Source: Pyrinomonadaceae bacterium
GTDB lineage: Bacteria > Acidobacteriota > Blastocatellia > Pyrinomonadales > Pyrinomonadaceae
Length of the DNA: 54,311 bases
NCBI GenBank assembly: GCA_014534425.1
Contig: JACVRN010000024.1
Span: forward strand, 1-54,311
Direction of reading: 5' to 3'
Part shown: positions 24,117-32,260 of the stretch, piece by piece
Numbering within the stretch: position 1 is the stretch's first letter
Layout: every line of letters starts with the position of its first letter
The notes under the pieces: generated by a model
What the model saw: only the letters and a program-made list of their open reading frames with translations
Told to the model about the DNA's origin: nothing
The model's database searches: none
Position numbers and translations under genes: made by a program

Positions 24117-25373
24117 ATGCAGTCTGAGGAGTTCACGACGATATTCGGTAGCGAGGAGAACGGCGCGCAAGCTAGCGAGCGCGAAACGACTGCTGCCGCC
24201 AGCGTGCGTGGGCTGAGCAAGAGCTTTAAGGGCACGCGCGTTCTCGAAGACATTGATTTCGATGTCGCGGAAGGTGAATCGCTTGTGCTGCTTGGCTCGT
24301 CCGGGAGCGGCAAGACCACAATCCTTCGCATCATAGCCGGTCTCGAAGAGCCTGACACGGGGCGCGTCATTCTTCATGGCAAGGACGTTTCGGAGCTTCC
24401 CGCGCGCGAGCGCAACGTGGGCGTCATCTTTCAATCTTATGCTCTCTTCCCGCGCATGACGGTCGAAGCGAACATAGGCTACGGCCTTCGCATACGTGGC
24501 CGCCCGCGTAAAGAGATGCGGCGGGAAGTGGAGCGCTTAATAGAGCTTGTCGGCCTGGAAGAGCATCACAAGAAATATCCTTCGCAGCTTTCCGGCGGAC
24601 AGCAGCAGCGCGTGGCTATCGCGCGCACGCTCGCTTACAAGCCGCAGGTGCTTCTCTTCGACGAACCGTTCGGCGCGCTCGACGCGCAGATACGCGTGCG
24701 CTTGCGTAGAGAGATACACGCGCTCCTGAAGAAGGTGAACGTGCCAGCCATCTTCATCACGCACGACCAGGAGGAGGCGCTTGAGATGGGCGACCGCATT
24801 GCCGTCATCAACGCGGGGCGCATAGAGCAGATAGGCACGCCGCACGAGGTTTACAACAAGCCTGAGACGGAATTCGTCGCCACCTTCCTGGGCGCGGCCA
24901 ACCTGCTCCTTGGCGTTGTGAGCGGCCAGAACATCTCCGTCAACGCCATCCTTGTTCCTGCTGCGGAAGAGACGGCGCACTTTCAGGATGGGCAGGCCGT
25001 CAAGGTGGTCTTTCGACCGGAAGACGTTTGCCTGAGCCGCACGGGCGCTCTGCCCGAAGGCGCGCGTCGTCTGATGAACGGCATAGTCGAAGAGATAAGC
25101 TTCGTGGGCGCGTACGAGCGCTTGACTATCCGGCTTGACCTCACGGGGCGACAACCGGCAGTGAACGAGCCGCCGCTCTACAATGTCAACGCGGGCGCGA
25201 CCGACACGAAAACCGGCGTCCCCATCATCGTCACACGCCCCAAAGCTGAAGTCTCCGCCCTACCTTTCAATCCAGACGACCACGTAGCGGTCGGCCTCAC
25301 CTCTTTCCGAGTGCTTCCGAATTTCACGCTCGCATCCGAACGCGCAGGAAAAATCGTCGCCGCGCGGAAATAG
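24117..25373 (+). CDS. Sulfate-type ABC transporter ATP-binding protein (CysA-like)
   Basis: 418 aa. Walker A LGSSGSGKTT, Q-loop FQSYALFPRMTVEANI, signature LSGGQQQRVAIARTL, Walker B VLLFDEPFGALD and H-loop ITHDQEEALEMGDRI are present. A C-terminal TOBE-like regulatory domain follows at about 270-400 (VKVVFRPEDVCLS). The first 30 residues are an unusual acidic, Ala-rich extension. It is the last gene of the transporter operon, 13 bp after the permease. Confidence 0.93.
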   Translation: MQSEEFTTIFGSEENGAQASERETTAAASVRGLSKSFKGTRVLEDIDFDVAEGESLVLLGSSGSGKTTILRIIAGLEEPDTGRVILHGKDVSELPARERNVGVIFQSYALFPRMTVEANIGYGLRIRGRPRKEMRREVERLIELVGLEEHHKKYPSQLSGGQQQRVAIARTLAYKPQVLLFDEPFGALDAQIRVRLRREIHALLKKVNVPAIFITHDQEEALEMGDRIAVINAGRIEQIGTPHEVYNKPETEFVATFLGAANLLLGVVSGQNISVNAILVPAAEETAHFQDGQAVKVVFRPEDVCLSRTGALPEGARRLMNGIVEEISFVGAYERLTIRLDLTGRQPAVNEPPLYNVNAGATDTKTGVPIIVTRPKAEVSALPFNPDDHVAVGLTSFRVLPNFTLASERAGKIVAARK

Positions 25374-25442
25374 AAGACAATTCATCCCCTGCGAAAGAGA
25401 AGCAGTTTTGAGCGAGGCGCGATGTTGGGCTAAGATGCGCGC

Positions 25443-26978
25443 GTGAATCAACAATCGGAAGTTGCCAGCGAGTATCAGGCTAAATGGGCCAAGGTCATTG
25501 ACCAGACGCGCTGCATTGGCTGTCATGCCTGCACTACGGCCTGCAAATCTGAGAACCTTGTGCCCCTTGGCGTGACGCGCACCTACGTCAAGCACGTAGA
25601 CGTAGGCGTGTTTCCGCAGGCCCGGCGCGCTCATCAGGTGACGCGCTGTAATCAGTGCGCGCATGCGCCGTGCGTCGTGGCCTGTCCCACGACGGCCATG
25701 TTCAAGCGCGCAGACGGCATAGTCGATTTCGACAAGTCCATCTGCATAGGCTGTAAAGCCTGCATGGCCGCCTGTCCCTACGACGCAATCTTCATCAACC
25801 CTGAAGACCACTCTGCGGAGAAGTGCAACTTCTGCGCGCACAGGATTGACATGGGGCTTGAGCCTGCGTGCGTGGTGGTCTGCCCCGTCGAAGCGATTCT
25901 GGTCGGAGACATCAACGATGAGGCTTCAAAGGTTGCAAGCCTTGTCAACCGCGAGGCTGTCAACGTGCGCCGTCCTGAGAAAGAGACGCTGCCGAAACTG
26001 TTTTACAAGGGCGCGCATCAGGCCACGCTCGACCCACTGGCGGCGCGCCGCCCCACGGGCGGACTCTTCATGTGGAGCGAGCAGGCGACGGGAACAGACA
26101 CGGTAGTCTCAGGCAATCCTGATTTCAATAACACTTCGGCAGCCGCGCTTCTCTCTTACGACGTGGGCCACGCGATTCCCTGGGATTGGCGTGTGAGCCT
26201 TTACACCTGGACGAAGGGCATAGCTGCGGGCGCTTACCTGGTTCCGCTTCTGCTGGTCGTCTTCAGCTTGATGTCCGCGTCTAGTCCCATCTGGCTCTGG
26301 GTCGCGCCGGTTCTCTCAGGAATATTTCTGGCAATAACAGGCGGCCTGCTTATATGGGATTTAGAGCATCCCGCGCGCTTCCTGTTGATATTCACGCGCC
26401 CGCAGTGGCGAAGCTGGCTGGTCAAGGGGGCTTTTATCATAGCTGGCTACTCCGCGCTGCTCGCGCTGCATTTCATAGCGAGCCTTGTGGGCAGCCGTGA
26501 TGTTCAGAGCATACTTATCCCAATCGGATTGACGCTCGGCACGCTGACCGCCGTCTACACAGCTTATCTCTTCGCGCAGGCGAAGGCGCGCGACATGTGG
26601 CAGAACCCTCTGCTGCCGCCGCATCTCTTCGTGCAGGCGCTCCTTTTAGGCTCGGCTGCGCTCGCGCCTTTCGCCGCGTGGCTGGAGCCGCGCGCCCTGA
26701 CGGCGCTTTTCTGGACGCTTGGAATCACGAGCGCGATTCACCTGCTGCTGGTCTGGGGCGAGATAACACTCGCGCACCCGACCACTCACGCGCGCTTGGC
26801 TGTGTGGGAGATGACTGAAGGGCGATACCGCGCAGTCTTCTGGGTGGGCCTCTTGCTTTCGCTTGTGGGCCTCTTCGCGCCCATCTTCGGGCTGACCTCT
26901 GTTTCATTCGCGCTCGTGGGCCTGCTGCTCTACGAGCACGCGTACGTTCAGGCGGGCCAGTCGGTGCCGCTCGCATGA
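25443..26978 (+). CDS. Fused four-cluster ferredoxin-NrfD membrane subunit (CISM oxidoreductase)
   Basis: 511 aa starting at GTG. Residues 20-170 are a DmsB/NrfC-like iron-sulfur protein with four Cys clusters: CIGCHACTTAC, CNQCAHAPCVVAC, CIGCKACMAAC and CNFCAHRIDMGLEPACVVVC. Residues about 240-505 are an NrfD/PsrC-like membrane protein with around eight helices, which normally exchanges electrons with quinones. The two are usually separate polypeptides. No Tat or Sec signal precedes the FeS part, so it may face the cytoplasm. The catalytic molybdopterin subunit and its chaperone follow in the same direction. Confidence 0.93.
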   Translation: MNQQSEVASEYQAKWAKVIDQTRCIGCHACTTACKSENLVPLGVTRTYVKHVDVGVFPQARRAHQVTRCNQCAHAPCVVACPTTAMFKRADGIVDFDKSICIGCKACMAACPYDAIFINPEDHSAEKCNFCAHRIDMGLEPACVVVCPVEAILVGDINDEASKVASLVNREAVNVRRPEKETLPKLFYKGAHQATLDPLAARRPTGGLFMWSEQATGTDTVVSGNPDFNNTSAAALLSYDVGHAIPWDWRVSLYTWTKGIAAGAYLVPLLLVVFSLMSASSPIWLWVAPVLSGIFLAITGGLLIWDLEHPARFLLIFTRPQWRSWLVKGAFIIAGYSALLALHFIASLVGSRDVQSILIPIGLTLGTLTAVYTAYLFAQAKARDMWQNPLLPPHLFVQALLLGSAALAPFAAWLEPRALTALFWTLGITSAIHLLLVWGEITLAHPTTHARLAVWEMTEGRYRAVFWVGLLLSLVGLFAPIFGLTSVSFALVGLLLYEHAYVQAGQSVPLA

Positions 26979-26990
26979 AGGATTAGGAAG

Positions 26991-27536
26991 ATGATTGAGA
27001 CCGCGCGCCTTCGTTTAGTCCCCTGCGAGCTTCGGCACTTCGAGGCCATCCTGGGAGACGAGAGCGAGCTTGAAGGGCTGCTCAAAGTTAAGCTGACTGA
27101 GGATTGGCTTGGCTTTGAACCTGCGAAGCAAGTTATGTCTTACTCATATGAATATCTGAAGTCGCATCCGTCCGCGCTAGGCTGGTGGATGCATTTAATC
27201 GTGCACAGCGCGGACAATGCCCTGATAGGTCTGGGCGGTTTCAAGGGAGAGGCGGACGCAGACGGGGTGGTTGAAATCGGCTACAGCATAGCTCCCGGTT
27301 ACAGACAGCAGGGGCTTGCAACGGAAGCCGCGCGCGGGCTGATTGATTACTCTTTCTCGCACCCGCACGTCACGGAGGTCATCGCGCACACTCTGCCCGA
27401 AACGAATCCTTCGACACGGGTTCTGCAAGCGGTCGGAATGCGGCGCGCGGGCACATCAATAGACCCGGACGAGGGCGAAGTGTGGCGCTGGAGTTTGAAG
27501 AGAGCCGATTACGCGAAGGAGTCAAGCGATGATTGA
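26991..27536 (+). CDS. GNAT family N-acetyltransferase (RimJ/RimL-like)
   Basis: A 181-aa acetyltransferase. It opens MIETARLRLVPCELRHFEAI, typical of RimJ/RimL-type GNATs. The acetyl-CoA-binding segment is visible as YSIAPGYRQQGLATEAARGL (the R/Q-x-x-G-x-A loop) and is followed by VIAHTLPETNPSTRVLQAVG. The substrate is unknown. The ATG follows AGGAAG, 12 bp after the NrfD fusion gene. Its stop overlaps the DinB start, so it is translationally coupled within the Mo-enzyme operon. Confidence 0.9.
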   Translation: MIETARLRLVPCELRHFEAILGDESELEGLLKVKLTEDWLGFEPAKQVMSYSYEYLKSHPSALGWWMHLIVHSADNALIGLGGFKGEADADGVVEIGYSIAPGYRQQGLATEAARGLIDYSFSHPHVTEVIAHTLPETNPSTRVLQAVGMRRAGTSIDPDEGEVWRWSLKRADYAKESSDD

Positions 27537-28050
27537 GCGACAGGCATGGTTCGAGCGGCGTTTCTCGTTCGATTATTTGCCCACGTCCATGTATGCGAAC
27601 GTGGTGGAGCGGCTGCGCGGCACGCCCGCGCGTCTAGAAGACCGCCTGCTTAATTTGCCGCAGGCGATTTTGACAAGGCGCGACGGCGACAAGTGGTCTA
27701 TACAGGAGCACGCGGGCCACCTGCTGGATTTAGAAGACCTGGAGATGAAGCGGCTTGAGGATTACGCCGCCGGGCGAGAGACTCTAACGCCCGCAGACCT
27801 ACAGAACCGTAAGACCTTCGAGGCAAACCACAACTCTAAAGAGATAGCCGAACTCCTCTCGGAGTTTCGCAGAGAGCGCATGAAGTTCGTGGAGCGCCTT
27901 GAAGCCCTCGATGCGGAGTTCATAGAGAGGTCTGCCCTGCACCCGCGCCTGAAGATTCCCATGCGCGTCATTGACTTTGCCTTCTTCAAGGCAGAGCACG
28001 ACGACCATCACATGGCGCGCATCTCTGAGCTAATCAAAAAGTGGGCATGA
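27529..28050 (+). CDS. DinB-like metal-binding four-helix protein
   Basis: 173 aa. The family metal histidines are visible in WSIQEHAGHLLDLEDLEMKR and near the C-terminus in AEHDDHHMARI. DinB/YfiT-like proteins bind a divalent metal and include thiol-dependent transferases (bacillithiol or mycothiol S-transferases) and damage-induced proteins. The substrate is not evident. It overlaps the GNAT gene by 8 bp and ends 9 bp before the molybdopterin oxidoreductase gene, so it is embedded in that operon. Confidence 0.9.
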   Translation: MIERQAWFERRFSFDYLPTSMYANVVERLRGTPARLEDRLLNLPQAILTRRDGDKWSIQEHAGHLLDLEDLEMKRLEDYAAGRETLTPADLQNRKTFEANHNSKEIAELLSEFRRERMKFVERLEALDAEFIERSALHPRLKIPMRVIDFAFFKAEHDDHHMARISELIKKWA

Positions 28051-28059
28051 GAAGAAGCT

Positions 28060-30978
28060 ATGAGCGTTGGCAAATTAAATGAGCGTGTGAGCGCTCTGAG
28101 GCGCGAAGTGGAGGCGCGCGGCGAGACCTTTTATCCCGGGCCTAGCCGCATTCATCTGGCAATGTTCCCGCCGAAGGAGCGTTGGGATGATTGGGTGGAG
28201 TTGGAATCGCGCGCCTGGCCTGAGCGCGAGGAGCGCCGCTACATGCTCGTGCCCACGACCTGCTTTAACTGCGAGGCGGCGTGCGGTCTTCTGGCTTACG
28301 TCGATAAGGAGAGCCTTCAGGTGCGTAAGTTCGAGGGCAATCCTGAGCATCCAGGCTCGCGCGGTCGCAACTGCGCCAAAGGCCCAGCCACCTTGAATCA
28401 AATCACAGACCCCGACCGCATCCTTTATCCTCTGAAGCGCGCGGGCCGACGCGGGATGGGCAAATGGGTTCAGGTCTCCTGGGATGAAGTCCTGAACGAA
28501 CTTGCATCGCGCATCCGTAAGGCAATCCTGGAAGACCGTCGCGGCGAGATTATGTATCACGTGGGGCGTCCGGGCGAGGACGGCTTCACCGAGCGTATAC
28601 TCGCCGCGTGGGGCGTTGACGGCCACAACTCGCACACGAACATCTGCTCTTCCTCTTCGCGCGCAGGCTATCAATTCTGGATGGGGCTTGACCGTCCGAG
28701 TCCAGACCACGCGAATGCCGATGTCATCTTCCTCATCAGCGCGCACCTCGAATCGGGCCACTACTTCAACCCGCACGCGCAACGCATCATAGAAGCCAAG
28801 GCTCGCGGCGCACGGCTGATTGTCTTCGACACGCGTCTTTCCAACACAGCCACGCACGCGGACTACTGGGTCTCGCCTTATCCAGGCTCGGAAGCGGCCA
28901 TCGTTTTGGCAATCGCAAACTACCTGATTCAGAACGACCTCTATAACCGCGAGTTCGTGCGGCGATGGTGGAACTGGGAAGAGTACATGGCCGTGGAGCG
29001 GCCCGAAGCGGAGACGACGTTTGAAAACTTCGAGCTTGTTTTGAAGGAGCTTTACGCCAGCTACACTTTCGAGTTCGCCGCGCAGGAAGCGAAAGTGGAT
29101 GCGCGCGTGATTGAAGAGATTGCGCGCATAGTCTCGCAGGCGGGCACACGGTTTTCTAGCCACAACTGGAGAAGCGCTTCGTCCGGCAACCGTGGCGGGT
29201 GGAGCGTTGCCCGCGCGCTCTTCATGCTGAACGCGCTGCTTGGAGCGGTGGCGACCGAGGGCGGCGTCTTTCCGAACGCCTGGAACAAGTTTGTGCCGAA
29301 GCCCATCTACACGCCGCCTCACCCGCAGATGTGGAACGAGATGACGTGGCCGGGCGAGTATCCGCTCTCCATGAACGAGATGTCTTTCCTCTTGCCGCAG
29401 CTTTTGAAAGACGGGCGCGGGCGGATTGACACCTACTTCACGCGCGTCTACAACCCCGTGTGGACGAACCCAGACGGCTTCTCCTGGATTGAGGTTTTGA
29501 CGGATGAGCGGTTGGTCGGCTGTCACGTAGCCTTAACGCCCGTCTGGAACGAGACCTCTTACTTCGCGGACTACGTGCTGCCTATGGGCCTCGGCTCCGA
29601 GCGTCACGACATACATTCTTACGAGACGCACGACGCGCAGTGGCTAGGGTTTCGCCAGCCAGTGCTTCGCGCAGTGCGCGAGCGAATGGGCGAGCGCTTA
29701 AGGGACACGCGCGACGTGAACCCGGGCGAGGTCTGGGAAGAGAACGAGTTCTGGCTTGAGTTGACGTGGCGCATTGACCCCGATGGGAGTTTGGGAATAC
29801 GTCAGTACGCGGAATCGAAGGCGCGTCCGGGCGAGCGACTCAGCGTAGACGAGTACTACGCTTACATCTTCGAGAATTCTATCCCCGGATTGCCTGAGCG
29901 CGCGGCCAAGGAAAATCTGACGCCGCTTGAGTTCATGCGGCGCTACGGCGCGTTCGAGATTGAGAGGAAGATAGGCGCTCTCTACGAGCAGGCGGTTCCC
30001 GCCGAAGAGCTTGAAGACACGCGCACCGATCGCTTCGGCAGAGTTTATACGCGCGCCTCCAAACCGCCTTCGACCAACGTTGTGCCGGTGCCCACGATTG
30101 ACCCGGACTCGGAGGGGAGGCGCATGGTCGGCGTTGATGTTGACGGTCTAACCTTGCGTGGGTTCCCGACGCCAAGCGGAAGGCTTGAGTTTTATTCAAG
30201 GACTCTGGCGGACTGGGGCTGGCCCGAATGGAGCACCCCGGTTTACATCAAGAGCCACGTTCACCCCGACAACTTGGAAGAAGACCAGACGGTTTTAATC
30301 TCGACCTTCCGCCTGGCGATGCAGATTCACACTCGAAGCGCCAACGCGAAATGGTTGAATGAAATCGCGCACACCAACCCGCTCTGGCTTCATCCCACGC
30401 ATGCCGCGCGACTGGGTGTAGAGACGGGCGACCTGGTGCGTGTGGAAACCGAGACGGGCTACTTCGTGGTGCGCGCCTGGGTGACGGAAGGAATTAAACC
30501 GGGAATAGTCGCGTGCAGTCATCACATGGGACGCTGGAAATTGTCTGACGAAGGCGAGCGACAGATGATGGCGACAGTCCGGTTGAATCACGAAGGCCAC
30601 GAGTGGGGCATCAGGCGAGAGCGCGGCGTAGAGCCGTACAGGTCGGATGATGCTGACACTTCGCGCATCTGGTGGACGGACGTGGGCGTGCATCAAAATC
30701 TGACTTTTCCTGTGCATCCCGACCCGATCTCCGGCATGCACTGCTGGCATCAGGCCGTGCGCGTGCGCCGAGCCGAAGCGGGCGACTCCTACGGCGACAT
30801 ACATGTTGATACAAAGAAGTCGCGCGAGGCTTACCAGCGCTGGCTAGCCATGACGCGGCCCGCCGACAGGTTTTCACCTGACGGCACCCGCCGCCCCTAC
30901 TGGCTCCTGCGCCCTCTCAAGCCCGCAAGGGAATTTTACAAGCTCCCCGCAGAGGCCGAGCCTGTAGGCGTGGAGTAG
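28060..30978 (+). CDS. Molybdopterin-dependent oxidoreductase catalytic subunit (DMSO-reductase family)
   Basis: 972 aa. An N-terminal [4Fe-4S] site is CFNCEAAC at 68-75 with a fourth Cys near 105 (GRNCAKG). The Mo/W-bis-MGD domain follows, with the likely metal ligand Cys196 in HTNICSSSSRAGYQF. The C-terminal cofactor-binding domain includes NPLWLHPTHAARLGVETGDLVRVETETG and VACSHHMGRW. The substrate is not clear from sequence; arsenate, polysulfide, tetrathionate and formate-type enzymes share this plan. No twin-arginine signal is present, so the enzyme is probably cytoplasmic. It works with the upstream FeS-NrfD fusion and the downstream chaperone. Confidence 0.93.
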   Translation: MSVGKLNERVSALRREVEARGETFYPGPSRIHLAMFPPKERWDDWVELESRAWPEREERRYMLVPTTCFNCEAACGLLAYVDKESLQVRKFEGNPEHPGSRGRNCAKGPATLNQITDPDRILYPLKRAGRRGMGKWVQVSWDEVLNELASRIRKAILEDRRGEIMYHVGRPGEDGFTERILAAWGVDGHNSHTNICSSSSRAGYQFWMGLDRPSPDHANADVIFLISAHLESGHYFNPHAQRIIEAKARGARLIVFDTRLSNTATHADYWVSPYPGSEAAIVLAIANYLIQNDLYNREFVRRWWNWEEYMAVERPEAETTFENFELVLKELYASYTFEFAAQEAKVDARVIEEIARIVSQAGTRFSSHNWRSASSGNRGGWSVARALFMLNALLGAVATEGGVFPNAWNKFVPKPIYTPPHPQMWNEMTWPGEYPLSMNEMSFLLPQLLKDGRGRIDTYFTRVYNPVWTNPDGFSWIEVLTDERLVGCHVALTPVWNETSYFADYVLPMGLGSERHDIHSYETHDAQWLGFRQPVLRAVRERMGERLRDTRDVNPGEVWEENEFWLELTWRIDPDGSLGIRQYAESKARPGERLSVDEYYAYIFENSIPGLPERAAKENLTPLEFMRRYGAFEIERKIGALYEQAVPAEELEDTRTDRFGRVYTRASKPPSTNVVPVPTIDPDSEGRRMVGVDVDGLTLRGFPTPSGRLEFYSRTLADWGWPEWSTPVYIKSHVHPDNLEEDQTVLISTFRLAMQIHTRSANAKWLNEIAHTNPLWLHPTHAARLGVETGDLVRVETETGYFVVRAWVTEGIKPGIVACSHHMGRWKLSDEGERQMMATVRLNHEGHEWGIRRERGVEPYRSDDADTSRIWWTDVGVHQNLTFPVHPDPISGMHCWHQAVRVRRAEAGDSYGDIHVDTKKSREAYQRWLAMTRPADRFSPDGTRRPYWLLRPLKPAREFYKLPAEAEPVGVE

Positions 30979-30988
30979 ACACTCATTC

Positions 30989-31822
30989 ATGGAACTCTTT
31001 CGCGCGCTCGCGCTGTTTGCCGAATCGCCTGTAGAAGAGAGCGCGCGTGTTGCGGAGGCTCTGGAACTTGGAGCGCCGCCTGCGTCGAGCGAGTACACGG
31101 AGACGTTCCTCTTTCAACTCTATCCTTACGCCTCCGTGTATCTTGGTGCAGAAGGGATGATGGGAGGCGAGGCGCGCGACCGTGTGGCGGGATTCTGGCG
31201 CGCTCTCTCGCTCACTCCGCCCGCAGAGCCTGACCATCTTTCGTTGATGCTGGCGCTCTATGCGGAGCTTGTAGAAAGGGAAGAGCGTGATGCTTCGGCA
31301 AGCGAGCGTTGGCGTCACGCGCGCAAGGCTTTCCTGTGGGAGCATCTTTTAAGCTGGCTGCCGGTTTACCTGCGGAAGCTGGATGAGATAGCCGCGCCCT
31401 TCTATCGCAGGTGGGGCGAGACTCTGAAGGCAGCGCTCGCGGAGGAGATTGAAGCGTTGGGGCAACCTCAACAGCTTCCTCTTGCGTTACGCGCGACTGC
31501 GACCCTCGCAGACCCGCGCGAGCAAGGCACGGAAGAGTTCCTGCAATCGCTCCTTGCGCCTGCGCGAAGCGGCATGATAATCACGCGCGCTGACCTCGTA
31601 CGCGCCGGACGAAGGCTCGGCCTAGGTCTGCGTTTGGGGGAGCGAAAGTTCATCCTCACCGCCTACTTTAATCAGAACTCTCAAGCAATCCTCGAATGGC
31701 TGTCGGCGGAAGCCGCGCGCTGGCAGCAGCATCACCGGCAGAGCCAAGAGACGCTCGGCACGATTGCCGCCGCCTGGCTGGAGAAGTCCGCAAGGGCCGC
31801 AAAGCTCCTGGAAGAACTGTAG
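30989..31822 (+). CDS. TorD/NarJ-type molybdoenzyme chaperone
   Basis: 277 aa, all-helical. The segment EPDHLSLMLALYAELVEREE matches the conserved E-P-x-D-H-x3-L motif of the TorD/DmsD/NarJ family, and AFLWEHLLSWLPVYLRKLDE follows as expected. Such proteins guide cofactor insertion and folding of the neighbouring molybdoenzyme. The second half (HRQSQETLGTIAAAWLEKSA) is an extra helical region. It begins 11 bp after the catalytic subunit gene. Its stop codon lies inside a hairpin repeat. Confidence 0.85.
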   Translation: MELFRALALFAESPVEESARVAEALELGAPPASSEYTETFLFQLYPYASVYLGAEGMMGGEARDRVAGFWRALSLTPPAEPDHLSLMLALYAELVEREERDASASERWRHARKAFLWEHLLSWLPVYLRKLDEIAAPFYRRWGETLKAALAEEIEALGQPQQLPLALRATATLADPREQGTEEFLQSLLAPARSGMIITRADLVRAGRRLGLGLRLGERKFILTAYFNQNSQAILEWLSAEAARWQQHHRQSQETLGTIAAAWLEKSARAAKLLEEL

Positions 31823-31847
31823 GGCAGGGCTTGTCCCTGCCCCTACA
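31819..31847. repeat. GTAGGGCAGGG hairpin overlapping the chaperone stop codon
   Basis: TGTAGGGCAGGG pairs with CCCTGCCCCTACA around a short loop, with one bulge. It is the same family as 584-623 and 45682-45755 and may end the molybdoenzyme operon. Confidence 0.8.
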
Positions 31848-31859
31848 ATTGAGCTTTAC

Positions 31860-32090
31860 ATGGACAGATGGAAGCCTTCCGCCCGTACAGGGGAGCCTCC
31901 CACTTGCAGATGGAGAGCTTCCGTGCACTGATGGAAGGCTCCCATTTGCGCAGGGGAGGTTCCCATCCGCACACGGGGGCTTTCCATTTGCAGATGGAAG
32001 CCTCCCATCCGCGCACGGAAGCCTTACATGTGCGGATGGAAAGCCTCCGTGCGTGGATGTAGAAGCTTCATTTGCGAGTGGGAGGCCATC
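31860..32090. repeat. Minisatellite: 11 imperfect 21-bp tandem units
   Basis: Eleven consecutive 21-bp units follow a consensus containing TTTGCAGATGGAAGCCTCCC, with GGAAGCCTCC forming a near-palindrome in each. Units differ mainly in the first six bases (ATTTGC, ATCCGC, GTGCAC, ATGTGC). Because 21 is a multiple of three, a frame through it reads SLPxADG-like heptapeptides, but no start codon or ribosome site supports translation. The remaining bases up to 32195 show no gene. Confidence 0.88.
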
Positions 32091-32260
32091 TTTTTCAGTT
32101 TCAAGGGCCGGGTTTTCAGGCGTGTCGTCCTCTCTTATGCGTTGACGCGATTCCCCTCTTGCATTTACATTCAGGCTGTTCCCTTAAGCTTTGACTGACG
32201 CCCTGGATTGTCTGGGAGAAGTCCGCCATAGAACTGCTGTCGAACAAGATTTTTCTCTCT

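Noticed and set aside
28075-29526. 483-codon open frame opposite the molybdopterin oxidoreductase
   Set aside because: It is a GC-rich antisense shadow with no family motif, and the sense strand is clearly coding.
31860-32090. CRISPR array
   Set aside because: The units are contiguous 21-mers without distinct spacers and no cas genes are near.
31696-32145. 149-codon frame through the 21-bp repeat coding SLPxADG heptapeptides
   Set aside because: It starts inside the chaperone gene in another frame, has no ribosome site, and its periodicity follows simply from a unit length divisible by three.
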